A stretch of DNA of 64,000 nt from Mammaliicoccus vitulinus. GTDB lineage: Bacteria; Bacillota; Bacilli; Staphylococcales; Staphylococcaceae. Both the position numbers and the translations under genes were made by a program. Where the stretch lies: positions 124,001-188,000 of the forward strand of contig NZ_CP118974.1 of assembly GCF_029024305.1 (NCBI RefSeq), read 5' to 3'. Below the pieces are notes generated by a model. It worked only from the letters and a program-made list of their open reading frames with translations, was not told the DNA's origin and did no database searches. Shown here one piece after another: positions 28,854 to 37,485 of this stretch; within the stretch, counting starts at the first letter, position 1; the number at the start of each line of letters is the position of its first letter.

Positions 28854-30224
28854 TTATTCACTAACTAAAGTTGTTTCTTGATTCAATAAGAATGGTCTAT
28901 AGTAAGCGACGATATCGTTCATTGGCAATACTTCTTCAGGTAAATGAATACCTAATTCTTCAATGATATAATTTCGTCTTCTCTCAAACCTTTGCCATAA
29001 ATCAGGATAAGTTTCTTTAATTTTATTTCTTAAATCATGATCTGCTATTGCTACACCATCTTCACAGCTTACCCCACCATATCCCTTAACACTTGGGATG
29101 ATGTCTATTTGGTATACTTGTCCGCTTTTTATCGTACATTGTGAATTTGGATAGAATGGAGATGATAGCCATTCTTCTGTTGCAGTAAAGTGACCTGGAT
29201 TTAATTCCCAACCATATTGTTCTTTTGGAAAAATATCATTAATTAAATTGTAAAAGTCGTCACCTTTAGTACCAATTTTAAAATTTTCTAGCCATGTTGT
29301 TATAGCTGTATAATAAGGTATGGCAACTTTTTCTAAATATTGTTTCTCAGATTCATTTAGATCTTCGCTAGTATTTGCAACATATCCAGCTCTACTTGAT
29401 AAGCCGCCTTTATACCCAACTGTTAAGGAAATTTTATGACCTAAACTTATTTTTTTATCTCTCGGATAAACAATGGCATTACTAAATCTATCGCCATTTG
29501 CAGTTATGGTAGTGACAGTATGAGGTTGACCACCGTAAGATAGGCTATTTGCTAATTCGACTTCAGTCTTTTTTAAGTTAACATTATTTAATGTATTGAA
29601 CATACAAACTCCAGCTAATGTAGAGCCATACTCTAAATAAGCTATTTCCTCAGCTGAGTGCATTGTTCGTATGCCATATAATGGAGAAATCAGTATGTCT
29701 GTAATGTTTAAGAGAGACTTAGATATAGATTGAATAGATTCAATTATAAAATACGGCAAATCAAATAATGTTGAGTTATTTTGTTGAGTTGTAAATAGTT
29801 TCCATCCAATTATCCCAACTACTTTTTCTGAAGTTATACCACTTTTTGTTAATATTTCATCTAAGTTCTCTTGATCATACATAGGCTGACTAGGTAAGGA
29901 AAGTATCGGCGCATGAATGGCTTCACAAGATAACCTTGAGAACTTAGCCATTTTCATATTTTCGTTACCAAGTACTAAATAAGATTTACCATCTCTATGA
30001 ACGACCAATAAAGCTTCTTCAAATCTCGGTACAAAGCCAGTAAAATATTCAAAGTTAGCAGCATGTTCTCTATCAGCATATATAACAGCGACATCTACAC
30101 CTTTATTTTCCATACTTGATATTAAATTATTTTTTCTATCAGCGTATATTTTGTCAGATAGAATAATTTGATCATTATAATCAGACATTACGGGTGGGTT
30201 CGTTTTTTTGAGTTGTATATTCAT
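28854..30224 (-). CDS. M24-fold (creatinase/Xaa-Pro dipeptidase-like) protein lacking canonical metal ligands
   Basis: 456 residues: creatinase N-terminal domain (about 30-180), then a pita-bread M24 domain (about 190-430). The C-terminal GGVSCEDGVAI keeps one glutamate of the metal site. The usual DxGxxxxGYxSDxTRT stretch reads ISLTVGYKGGLSSRAGYV, so both aspartates are replaced, and the other glutamate is aspartate in QIDI. A histidine remains in NPGHF. This pattern recalls metal-independent members such as creatinase that hydrolyse C-N bonds without metal. It starts one base after the DeoR stop, in one operon, opposite a PTS + M81 operon. Confidence 0.75.
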   Translation of the reverse strand: MNIQLKKTNPPVMSDYNDQIILSDKIYADRKNNLISSMENKGVDVAVIYADREHAANFEYFTGFVPRFEEALLVVHRDGKSYLVLGNENMKMAKFSRLSCEAIHAPILSLPSQPMYDQENLDEILTKSGITSEKVVGIIGWKLFTTQQNNSTLFDLPYFIIESIQSISKSLLNITDILISPLYGIRTMHSAEEIAYLEYGSTLAGVCMFNTLNNVNLKKTEVELANSLSYGGQPHTVTTITANGDRFSNAIVYPRDKKISLGHKISLTVGYKGGLSSRAGYVANTSEDLNESEKQYLEKVAIPYYTAITTWLENFKIGTKGDDFYNLINDIFPKEQYGWELNPGHFTATEEWLSSPFYPNSQCTIKSGQVYQIDIIPSVKGYGGVSCEDGVAIADHDLRNKIKETYPDLWQRFERRRNYIIEELGIHLPEEVLPMNDIVAYYRPFLLNQETTLVSE

Positions 30225-30225
30225 A

Positions 30226-31008
30226 TTAATACTCCTTTATACTGATTAAATTTTCATTCATTTCTTTTATTTGTGTATAAACTTTAGAATGTACATCTAA
30301 ATTTGTAATAACATAATCGAAATCTTTAATATGACCGATTGTATATAGTGATGTTTTATTAAACTTCGTACTATCAGTAACGAGGACTTTTTTCTTCGAT
30401 TGATTCATAACAGCCATTTTAGTATGTGCATCTTCTTGATTAGGTAAAGAAACAATGCCGTCACTTGAGATAGACTCTGTACCAATAAAGCATATATCGA
30501 AATTATAATTTTGAATATTGCGTAGTGCCTCAAAGCCAGTAAAACCGTTTGATAATTCACGATATTTACCCGCAATAGTATGCAATTCTAAATCTTCAAT
30601 ACGTGATAATGTATTTAAAATCAACATAGAATTTGTATAAAAGACACTTTTTTTCAAATGAATTAACTCTCTAGCAACAAAGTAAGGTGTCGATCCCGTT
30701 TCTAAAAAAATACTTTGTCCATCCTTTATTAAAGAACGCGCATAATAACCCATCTTTTTTTTATCTTCAACAAACTCTGATGTTTTAATAAACATTGGAT
30801 ACTCAATGTTATTATCACTTTTCTGGATAGCACCACCATGAACGAGTTCCAAATAACCCTTTTCTTCCATTTCTTTTAAGTCTCTGTGGATCGTCATAAG
30901 CGAAACAGATAGCTCTTCGGATAATTTTTTGCTCTTAACTTCGCCGTCTAACTTTAATAGGTTATATATATATTTGAATCGACTATTTTGTGTTAATTGA
31001 TCTTTCAT
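30226..31008 (-). CDS. DeoR family transcriptional regulator
   Basis: 260 residues. N-terminal DeoR helix-turn-helix (VKSKKLSEELSVSLMTIHRD, about 19-38) and the LVHGGAI wing motif, then the sugar-phosphate sensor domain with GSTPYFVAREL (about 107-117), FIGTESIS and DSTKFNK. Such repressors respond to phosphorylated sugars. It is divergent from the PTS-M81 operon and first in an operon with the M24 gene, so it probably controls both. AGGAGG precedes the ATG. Confidence 0.9.
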   Translation of the reverse strand: MKDQLTQNSRFKYIYNLLKLDGEVKSKKLSEELSVSLMTIHRDLKEMEEKGYLELVHGGAIQKSDNNIEYPMFIKTSEFVEDKKKMGYYARSLIKDGQSIFLETGSTPYFVARELIHLKKSVFYTNSMLILNTLSRIEDLELHTIAGKYRELSNGFTGFEALRNIQNYNFDICFIGTESISSDGIVSLPNQEDAHTKMAVMNQSKKKVLVTDSTKFNKTSLYTIGHIKDFDYVITNLDVHSKVYTQIKEMNENLISIKEY

Positions 31009-31094
31009 ATAAACCTCCTAATAAATGAATTAACTATAATATAACACAAATTAACATTTTGATGATGATAATTAAAGTAAGTTAACATAAAAGA

Positions 31095-31141
31095 TTGTTA
31101 TTGTTTAGGAAAGTTAGTATAATTCCGTGTAAGCGTTGTCA
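31095..31141 (+). promoter_or_regulatory. Promoter and cre site of the PTS-M81 operon
   Basis: -35 TTGTTA (31095-31100), 17-base spacer, -10 TATAAT (31118-31123). TGTAAGCGTTGTCA at 31128-31141 matches cre with one mismatch just downstream of the -10, a roadblock position. TTAACAT-like repeats around 31050 and 31083 are candidate DeoR sites. Confidence 0.7.
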
Positions 31142-31173
31142 TAAATATTTTTACAAGGGGAGGAAGGGAAGAT

Positions 31174-32586
31174 ATGTCAAAAAGTTATGAAAATATGAGC
31201 AAAGAATTAATTTCAGCAGTTGGCGGAATTCAAAATATTGATGAATACTATCATTGTGCTACTAGACTCAGAATCAAAGTGAAAGATAAAAGTAAACTTA
31301 ACAGAAAAAGCTTGGAAAATATTGAAGGAATATCTGCCTCAATCATACAAGGCAATGAAGTTCAAAATGTAGTTGGAACAGATGTTAATGCATTTTATCT
31401 AGAATTTTCAGAGTATATTAAAGCAAATGAACAACATACTTCTAACTATGATAACGGTAAGGAAACAAAGAAAGATAAATCTTTTATATCATTAACGTCA
31501 AAAATATTAGATTTTATTAGTGGCGTATTAATTCCAATAATGCCAGTATTCTTAGCTTCTGGATTATTATTAGCTATCTTAAATGTATGTGTAAACGTAT
31601 TTGGATTTAGTGATAAAAGTGGTACTTATCATGTGTTTTCTAGTATAGCTTTAGCTGGTTTCTACTTCTTACCGATATATGTAGGATTTCAGGCTGCAAT
31701 AAAATTAAAAATACCACCTGTTATGGGTGCATTTTTAGGAGCGATAACTGTTTTTGATGGCATAAATAATACGAAAAATCTTGATATTTTGGGTGTTCCT
31801 ATTAAAGAGACAGTATACAATGGGACAATTATTCCATCAATTATAGGCGTTTTATGCTTATCAATTATATATAAATGGTTAGATAAAAAATTGATAAAAG
31901 AAGTTAAGTATTTTATAACACCAATTTTATCAATTAGTATTACAGCACCACTTGTATTATTTATTTTTGGTCCGTTAGGAACTATGATTAGTGAGTTGTT
32001 AGCTAATTTATTTATTTTTCTAAGTGGAAAACTAAACTGGTTAGCTTTTTCTATTTATAGTGGTGTATACCCTATTATGGTGGTATTTGGTATTGATAAA
32101 GGAACTATACCTATTAGCTTAAATAATATTACTAATTTAGGATTTGATTCATTAGTATTACCTGCTGCATTAGCTAGTAATACAGCTGTGGGAAGTGCCG
32201 CATTAACAGTAGGCTTTTGGTCTAAAAATAAAAAAACCAAAAGTTTAGGTTATTCAGCGGGAATAACAGGAATACTGGGTATAACAGAACCTGCACTTTT
32301 TGGTTTTTTGATTCCTTATAGAAAAGCTTTCATGGGGGCTATTATAGGTGCAGTAATTGGCGGATTATTCGGAGGAATTATGAACATTGTTCAAGGCGCT
32401 CAAATTGCTCCAGGATTAGTTGCACTTACAACTTTTTATGTTGGCTCATCACCTGCACAAAACATTATAAATGGATTTATTACTTTAATAATTTCAGTTG
32501 TATCTAGCTTTATTGCTACTTCAATACTTATAAAAAGAGACAAAAATATTATTGATGATGAAAAAAATAGAGATGAGGGAGAATAG
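31174..32586 (+). CDS. PTS transporter EIIBC, glucose/sucrose/beta-glucoside superfamily, substrate unknown
   Basis: 470 residues: IIB domain first (about 1-85) with the phosphocysteine in YHCATRLRIKV near C27, then a IIC domain (about 105-460) with about ten membrane segments and ITEPALFGF near 368. There is no IIA domain, so it must borrow IIA from another protein, as sucrose and trehalose systems do. GGGGAGG precedes the ATG. The downstream gene, three bases on, encodes an M81 peptidase-like enzyme instead of a glycosidase, so the cargo is probably not a simple disaccharide. Confidence 0.88.
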   Translation: MSKSYENMSKELISAVGGIQNIDEYYHCATRLRIKVKDKSKLNRKSLENIEGISASIIQGNEVQNVVGTDVNAFYLEFSEYIKANEQHTSNYDNGKETKKDKSFISLTSKILDFISGVLIPIMPVFLASGLLLAILNVCVNVFGFSDKSGTYHVFSSIALAGFYFLPIYVGFQAAIKLKIPPVMGAFLGAITVFDGINNTKNLDILGVPIKETVYNGTIIPSIIGVLCLSIIYKWLDKKLIKEVKYFITPILSISITAPLVLFIFGPLGTMISELLANLFIFLSGKLNWLAFSIYSGVYPIMVVFGIDKGTIPISLNNITNLGFDSLVLPAALASNTAVGSAALTVGFWSKNKKTKSLGYSAGITGILGITEPALFGFLIPYRKAFMGAIIGAVIGGLFGGIMNIVQGAQIAPGLVALTTFYVGSSPAQNIINGFITLIISVVSSFIATSILIKRDKNIIDDEKNRDEGE

Positions 32587-32589
32587 TTT

Positions 32590-34035
32590 ATGAAAGTTTT
32601 AGTTGGTTTTTTTAACGCAGAATCTAATACATTCAGTGAGAAGAATTGTACTCTAGATGACTTCGTAATCAAAGAATCACAAGAAATGCAAAATTCTATG
32701 CAAGGTTTGGATGTGTTTAGAAAAAACAACATAGACATTATACCGAGTATCTATGCTAATGGATATGCTCAAGGCATGATTGATTTTGAAGCATTTGATT
32801 ATATAGAGAAAAAATTACTGAATTCTATAAAAGAAAATATAGATAGAATAGACGGTATTTATTTGTTTTTACACGGTGGGAGTTACGTTAAAGATTTAGT
32901 TGGAAATTCAGGTGAACATCATTTAATTGATAAAATAAGAGAGATTGTTGGACCTTATTTTCCTATTGCAGTAGTTATGGATCCTCATGGAAATATCTCT
33001 AAAGATTTTATAGAAAAGTGTACTTTAGTTAGATGTTATAGAGAATCACCGCATACAGATATTGATGAAACGTATAATCATGTTGCAGAATTATTTAGCG
33101 AATTCTTGAATAACAGAAAAGATATCACACCGACATATCTCAAGATACCAATTATGTTAGGAGGGGAACGGTCTTCATCTAAAGATGAACCTTTGAAATC
33201 TATTAATGTTTTATTAGATGAGATTGAAAGTAATGAGCGAATATTAAGTGCATCATATCATATTGGTTTTGTTAGACAGGATAATTACACATGTGGGGCA
33301 GGAGTTGTCGTAATACCTAGTGATAATAAGTACCGAAACGATGCGTTAAAAAAAGCTCAAGAGATAAAGAACTATGTTTTAGACAATAAAGAAAAATTTC
33401 ATTTTACTGGAAATGCAAAGTTACCAGAAGAAGCACTGAAAGAAGCAATGGACTATCATAAAGGAGTAGTTATAGTAAGTGATTCTGGTGATAACACGAC
33501 TGCTGGAGCACCTGGAAATAGTTTGTTTATGCTTAAACAATTATTGGATATTAAAAATTATCATCATAAAAAAATTTTAATTAGCGCTATAACGGATATC
33601 AGTAACACCGAGTATTTACTAAATCAGGACGTCGGAAAAGTTATTCATATAAATTTAGGCGAAAGAAAAGAAGATAAATTAAATGTTTCTGCTACAATAT
33701 TGAAAAAAGGAAAATTAAAGTGTTTATCTATTTTTGGGAGTGCTGAAGATATTGTAGGTGAAGTTGTCTTATTAAAACTAGATAAAGTTGATATTACGCT
33801 TATTGTATCAAATCATTTTACTTCTTTTGCAGAAATTAATCAGTTTACTGAATTGGGAATACATCCGAGAGACTATGATATTGTAATCGTTAAACAGGGC
33901 TATATTTTTCCGGAATTAGAAGAAGTAGCTGATCATACTATTATGTCTTTGACACCTGGGGACACATATCAATTGACTGAAAATCTTGAATATAAAAGGA
34001 TTTATAGACCAATGTACCCTATAGATCAATTTTAA
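32590..34035 (+). CDS. M81 family (MlrC-like, DUF1485) metal-dependent amidohydrolase/peptidase
   Basis: 481 residues, no signal peptide. The opening FFNAESNTFS and LFLHGG are family motifs. D131-x-H133 (MDPHGN) and H155 (SPHTD) reproduce the zinc ligand spacing of microcystinase MlrC (Asp-x-His, then His 22 residues on). DSGDNTTAGAPGN near 297-309 is the other family signature. MlrC cleaves a peptide bond beside an unusual amino acid. GAGGGAG precedes the ATG. Being encoded three bases after a PTS IIBC, it likely acts on a phosphorylated imported compound; which bond is unknown. Confidence 0.83.
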   Translation: MKVLVGFFNAESNTFSEKNCTLDDFVIKESQEMQNSMQGLDVFRKNNIDIIPSIYANGYAQGMIDFEAFDYIEKKLLNSIKENIDRIDGIYLFLHGGSYVKDLVGNSGEHHLIDKIREIVGPYFPIAVVMDPHGNISKDFIEKCTLVRCYRESPHTDIDETYNHVAELFSEFLNNRKDITPTYLKIPIMLGGERSSSKDEPLKSINVLLDEIESNERILSASYHIGFVRQDNYTCGAGVVVIPSDNKYRNDALKKAQEIKNYVLDNKEKFHFTGNAKLPEEALKEAMDYHKGVVIVSDSGDNTTAGAPGNSLFMLKQLLDIKNYHHKKILISAITDISNTEYLLNQDVGKVIHINLGERKEDKLNVSATILKKGKLKCLSIFGSAEDIVGEVVLLKLDKVDITLIVSNHFTSFAEINQFTELGIHPRDYDIVIVKQGYIFPELEEVADHTIMSLTPGDTYQLTENLEYKRIYRPMYPIDQF

Positions 34036-34122
34036 GTGAAAAATAGCCTTCTTTGCTAATCTTGCATGTAGGATATGATATTGGATTTTTATATTAATTA
34101 TAATCTCTCTCTCTTTATGAAC

Positions 34123-34159
34123 AAAAAACGAAGCCCTTTTTATACGGGCTTCGTTTTTT
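34123..34159. terminator. Bidirectional terminator between M81 gene and the siderophore uptake operon
   Basis: AAAAAACGAAGCCC (34123-34136) pairs perfectly with GGGCTTCGTTTTTT (34146-34159). It lies four bases from the stop of the convergent permease gene. Confidence 0.88.
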
Positions 34160-34162
34160 ACA

Positions 34163-35146
34163 TCATTTTCTACTTTTGATTAACAAATACATAAAGAATG
34201 GTGAGCCGATGAGTGCTGTGAATATACCGGCTGGGATTTCTTTTGGTAAGAAGAGTGTTCTTCCTATTAAGTCACTTAATAATATAATAATTGCGCCAAT
34301 AATCGCGCTATATAACATGCGATTTCTAAATTGATGTCCTCCGAGCTTCATCGCAATGTGTGGTGCGATTAATCCAACAAATTGTATGCCGCCAACGTAA
34401 CTCATGGATATACCAATCAAGATACTCATGGATAAGAGGGCGATGATGGATATGTATTGGTAAGGATTACCTAATGCGAAGGACAAGTTTCTGCCTAAGT
34501 AATGTACATCAAATGATCGTGCATAGTACATAAGGATTAACATAACGATCAGTAATATGCTTCCGACAATTATGACTTGATGATATTCTGCTTGATGCAC
34601 TGAACCTGTAATCCAAATTTGTGCTTGAGCGCTTCGTTTATTTGAAGTCAAAATTAAGAACATGACGATTGCTTGGCAAAGTATATTAAAGCTTATACCT
34701 ATCAAGATTAGTCGGTCTCGCTTGTAACTTTTTCTCAATGCTAAAAAGTATAATAGAGCTGTAACGATGACAGCACCTAGCATGGAAAAAACGGGTTGAT
34801 AGGTGATTGGTAATAATAATGCTTCTGTACTTGTTGTTAAGACGATTAAGAATACTAATGATCCTACGTTTGCACCTTGTGATATACCAATTACATCTGG
34901 AGATGCTAAAGGATTTTTCGTAATGAATTGTAAGACGCAACCTGCGATACCGAGTGCAGCGCCTGTTACGATTGAAAGTAAGACTCTTGGCAGTCTTAAT
35001 GTATTTATGACAAGGTTTATATATGGATCGTCTAACTTAAAGAGGCCGCTTAATACATTTTGTGGTGCAATAAAGCTGTCTCCCAGCATGAGCGTCAGTA
35101 AGGTAGTTAACATGAGCAATACGATTAATATAATTAATTTTTTCAT
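34163..35146 (-). CDS. htsC: Iron-siderophore ABC transporter permease (HtsC-like, FecCD family)
   Basis: 327 residues, about ten membrane helices. FecCD motifs: RLPRVLLSIVTGAALGIAGCVLQ (begins near 52, the first contact region), NPLASPDVIGISQGANVG, and FVGLIAPHIAMKLGG (the ATPase-coupling loop near 250). It overlaps the preceding permease by four bases. The two permeases and the binding protein make an importer; no ATPase gene is alongside, so an unlinked one (FhuC in S. aureus) is presumably shared. Hts identity rests on the adjacent staphyloferrin A genes. Confidence 0.85.
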   Translation of the reverse strand: MKKLIILIVLLMLTTLLTLMLGDSFIAPQNVLSGLFKLDDPYINLVINTLRLPRVLLSIVTGAALGIAGCVLQFITKNPLASPDVIGISQGANVGSLVFLIVLTTSTEALLLPITYQPVFSMLGAVIVTALLYFLALRKSYKRDRLILIGISFNILCQAIVMFLILTSNKRSAQAQIWITGSVHQAEYHQVIIVGSILLIVMLILMYYARSFDVHYLGRNLSFALGNPYQYISIIALLSMSILIGISMSYVGGIQFVGLIAPHIAMKLGGHQFRNRMLYSAIIGAIIILLSDLIGRTLFLPKEIPAGIFTALIGSPFFMYLLIKSRK

Positions 35147-36141
35147 TCTGTTAACTCCTTACGATTAAGAATTAAATAAATGAATATCGGCGTGCCGATA
35201 AGTGCTGTCGTGATACCAACAGGCAGTTCTCTCGGCATAAGTAAATATCGGCTTAAAATATCACTTAATAACAGTAAACAACCACCTAAAATTCCGGATA
35301 AAGGTATAACAATGAAATGGTCATGTGACTTGCATATCATTTTTGCAACGTGTGGTGTAATAAGTCCTATAAAAGCAATCGGTCCTGCTAATGCAACAGC
35401 TGAGCCACTTAACAGTACAACAGCTATCATTGTAAATATTTTGATGGTTAATATTTTAGCGCCAAGTCCTTTTAAGGCATCATCGCTTAACATATATAAA
35501 TTAAGTGGTTTAGCCATGTATAAAGCGATGATTAAGCCACCTAAAATAAATGGCCAAATATACATTAAGATATCAATATGTTTATTGGCAACAGAACCGT
35601 TTAACCAATATATCAATTCTTCAATCGCTGATTCATTATATATGAGTAACCCTTGAGTAATGGCCATGCAAAAGGCGCTAATACTTGCTCCGAATAATGT
35701 GAGTTCCATTGCATTAAAAGGCTTAAATGGTAATGTTGTTGCTAAAATAATCAATGTTGCGATAATGATTGTACCTATGAATGCCATAGACGCTAATTGA
35801 AATACTCCATTCAGGCCAAACCCCACAGTAGCGATCACAACCATTAAGCTAGAACCACTGTTAACACCCATGATGCTAGGACTTGCAAATGGGTTACGGG
35901 TAATGGTTTGGATCATTACACCACTAATACCCATTAAAACACCGACAACCCCGCCCAAAATTGCGCGAGGTAGTCTTAATTGTGTGAGTACACGTTGATC
36001 TTTAATTGTTTCTCCATTGATATAATGATGCCATATATCTAAAAATGTGAAATGTTTATAACCTAACATCATACTTAAGATGAATAGAGAGATAAACAAA
36101 CCTGTGAATAGGAGAAACCACCAAAGGTATTTATTTTTCAC
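35143..36141 (-). CDS. htsB: Iron-siderophore ABC transporter permease (HtsB-like, FecCD family)
   Basis: 332 residues with about ten membrane helices and the same FecCD landmarks: LRLPRAILGGVVGVLMGISG (about 49-68), NPFASPSIMGVNSGSS and FIGLITPHVAKMI near 255. It overlaps the binding-protein gene by 11 bases upstream and htsC by four bases downstream, so the three genes are one coupled operon from the Fur-controlled promoter at 37101. It forms the heterodimeric membrane channel with HtsC. Confidence 0.86.
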   Translation of the reverse strand: MKNKYLWWFLLFTGLFISLFILSMMLGYKHFTFLDIWHHYINGETIKDQRVLTQLRLPRAILGGVVGVLMGISGVMIQTITRNPFASPSIMGVNSGSSLMVVIATVGFGLNGVFQLASMAFIGTIIIATLIILATTLPFKPFNAMELTLFGASISAFCMAITQGLLIYNESAIEELIYWLNGSVANKHIDILMYIWPFILGGLIIALYMAKPLNLYMLSDDALKGLGAKILTIKIFTMIAVVLLSGSAVALAGPIAFIGLITPHVAKMICKSHDHFIVIPLSGILGGCLLLLSDILSRYLLMPRELPVGITTALIGTPIFIYLILNRKELTE

Positions 36142-37060
36142 TTAGCTTAGCCTTTACATCGTCAACCATCATATTGGCAGATAACACGCCACCAGAAGTG
36201 TTCCAAACAGCGTCATCTACTTTATAAACATGACCTTTTTTAGATGCATTTAAATCTTTGAATGCTGGATCATTTATCCATTCTTTTTCTAATTGTGATA
36301 CTTTTTTGTTATCTTCTTGGAAAGTAAAGTAGAAGATGTAGTCTCCATCCATTGCTTTAATACGTTCTTTAGTAACGCCTTTTTCAGCAAAATCATCTTT
36401 ATCTTGACCTTTCGGACGTTTAATACCTAATTCATCTAAGATGACGCCAGAGAATGTATCTTTATGATAAATTCTTACGTCTCCTGGCATGAAGCGAATC
36501 ATTGATACTTCTGAATTTGCTTTATCTCCAATTTCTTTTTTAGCTTTTTCTACATGTTTGTCATAATTACTTAAAACTTCTTTACCTTTATCTTCTTTAT
36601 TTATAGCATTTGCATATAATTTAAAGTTATTTTTCCAATCTCCACGTAATTCATTTGAATATACGGTCGGAGCAATTTCAGAAAGCTTTTTGTATTGAGC
36701 TTCTTGTCTGAATTTATTACCAATAATTAAATCTGGTTTTAATTTAGCAATTTTTTCTAAGTTGATTTCACTTTCGCCACCAACTGGTTCAATACCTTTG
36801 TATTTCTTTTCTAAGTGCTTATACCAAGGATCACCAGCAAATGAATTTGCAGCACCAACCGGCTTAACGCCCATTGAAACAAGCGCTTCAGTACCTTCGT
36901 TAGTTAAGACTACAACACGTTTAGGATCTTTCGGAACTTTAGTCGTGCCCATAGCATGTTTCACTTCACGCGTATCTTTATTTGAAGATTCTTCTTGCTT
37001 ACCACCACAAGCAGCAAGCATTACAACTAAAACAACTAATACTGATAAAAGCTTTCTCAT
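36131..37060 (-). CDS. htsA: Siderophore-binding lipoprotein (HtsA-like, PF01497)
   Basis: 309 residues. A signal peptide ends in the lipobox LAACGG with lipidated C18. The binding domain has PKRVVVLTNEGTEALVSMGV (about 44-63), then KLKPDLIIG near 110 and a C-terminal WNTSGG segment typical of HtsA-type class III binding proteins. It would bind Fe(III)-staphyloferrin A outside the membrane and hand it to HtsBC. AGAGG precedes the ATG. A near-perfect Fur box lies 41 bases upstream. Binding of another carboxylate or catechol siderophore cannot be excluded. Confidence 0.87.
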   Translation of the reverse strand: MRKLLSVLVVLVVMLAACGGKQEESSNKDTREVKHAMGTTKVPKDPKRVVVLTNEGTEALVSMGVKPVGAANSFAGDPWYKHLEKKYKGIEPVGGESEINLEKIAKLKPDLIIGNKFRQEAQYKKLSEIAPTVYSNELRGDWKNNFKLYANAINKEDKGKEVLSNYDKHVEKAKKEIGDKANSEVSMIRFMPGDVRIYHKDTFSGVILDELGIKRPKGQDKDDFAEKGVTKERIKAMDGDYIFYFTFQEDNKKVSQLEKEWINDPAFKDLNASKKGHVYKVDDAVWNTSGGVLSANMMVDDVKAKLSEK

Positions 37061-37100
37061 TTGTTTAACCTCTTTCTAAAGTTGAGTTTTTGAATATTTC

Positions 37101-37119
37101 GACAATGATTTTCATTATC
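37101..37119. promoter_or_regulatory. Fur box upstream of htsA
   Basis: GACAATGATTTTCATTATC matches the Fur consensus GATAATGATTATCATTATC at 17 of 19 positions. Iron-dependent repression of the uptake operon follows from established Fur biology. Confidence 0.87.
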
Positions 37120-37249
37120 AATTATAGAATATTACCTTTTTTTGTCAATAATGAATTTGAATTTATTAAATAATAAGCTATAAAGTCGGTCAATTTAGAA
37201 TAATTCTGTTTTTATATGATTTTTGTAAAAGCACTTTTTCGTGGAAGGT

Positions 37250-37420
37250 GCTTGTAAGGATACTGTTGTAAGCAAGATTGCCGGAATGTGCTAATAAGGC
37301 AATCGTTAAAAGCAAGATTGCTGGAACTTGCTCGTAAGGCTACTGTTAAAAGCACTTTTCTTGGATTCTGCTCATAAGGACACCCCCCATAAACACAAGA
37401 CAACCTGCCCATAAATCCGA
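37250..37420. repeat. 40-bp tandem repeat array 3 (four units plus decayed ends)
   Basis: Unit starts at 37250 (GCTTGTAAGG), 37290 (GCTAATAAGG), 37330 (GCTCGTAAGG) and 37370 (GCTCATAAGG), exactly 40 bases apart, with AAAAGCA blocks between them. Same family and orientation as the arrays at 10571 and 22626. Toward 37385-37440 it degenerates into C-rich CCCCCCATAAA-type sequence. It sits between the sfa operon end and the Fur-controlled hts promoter. Confidence 0.85.
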
Positions 37421-37485
37421 CCCCCCATAAATCCGGGCCATAACTACAAAATGTGCTGAAATAGTTATATCCTCATAAACAAATT

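Noticed and set aside
34686-36000. Opposite-strand frames over the hts permeases
   Set aside because: Shadows of strongly hydrophobic permease genes; no start signals.
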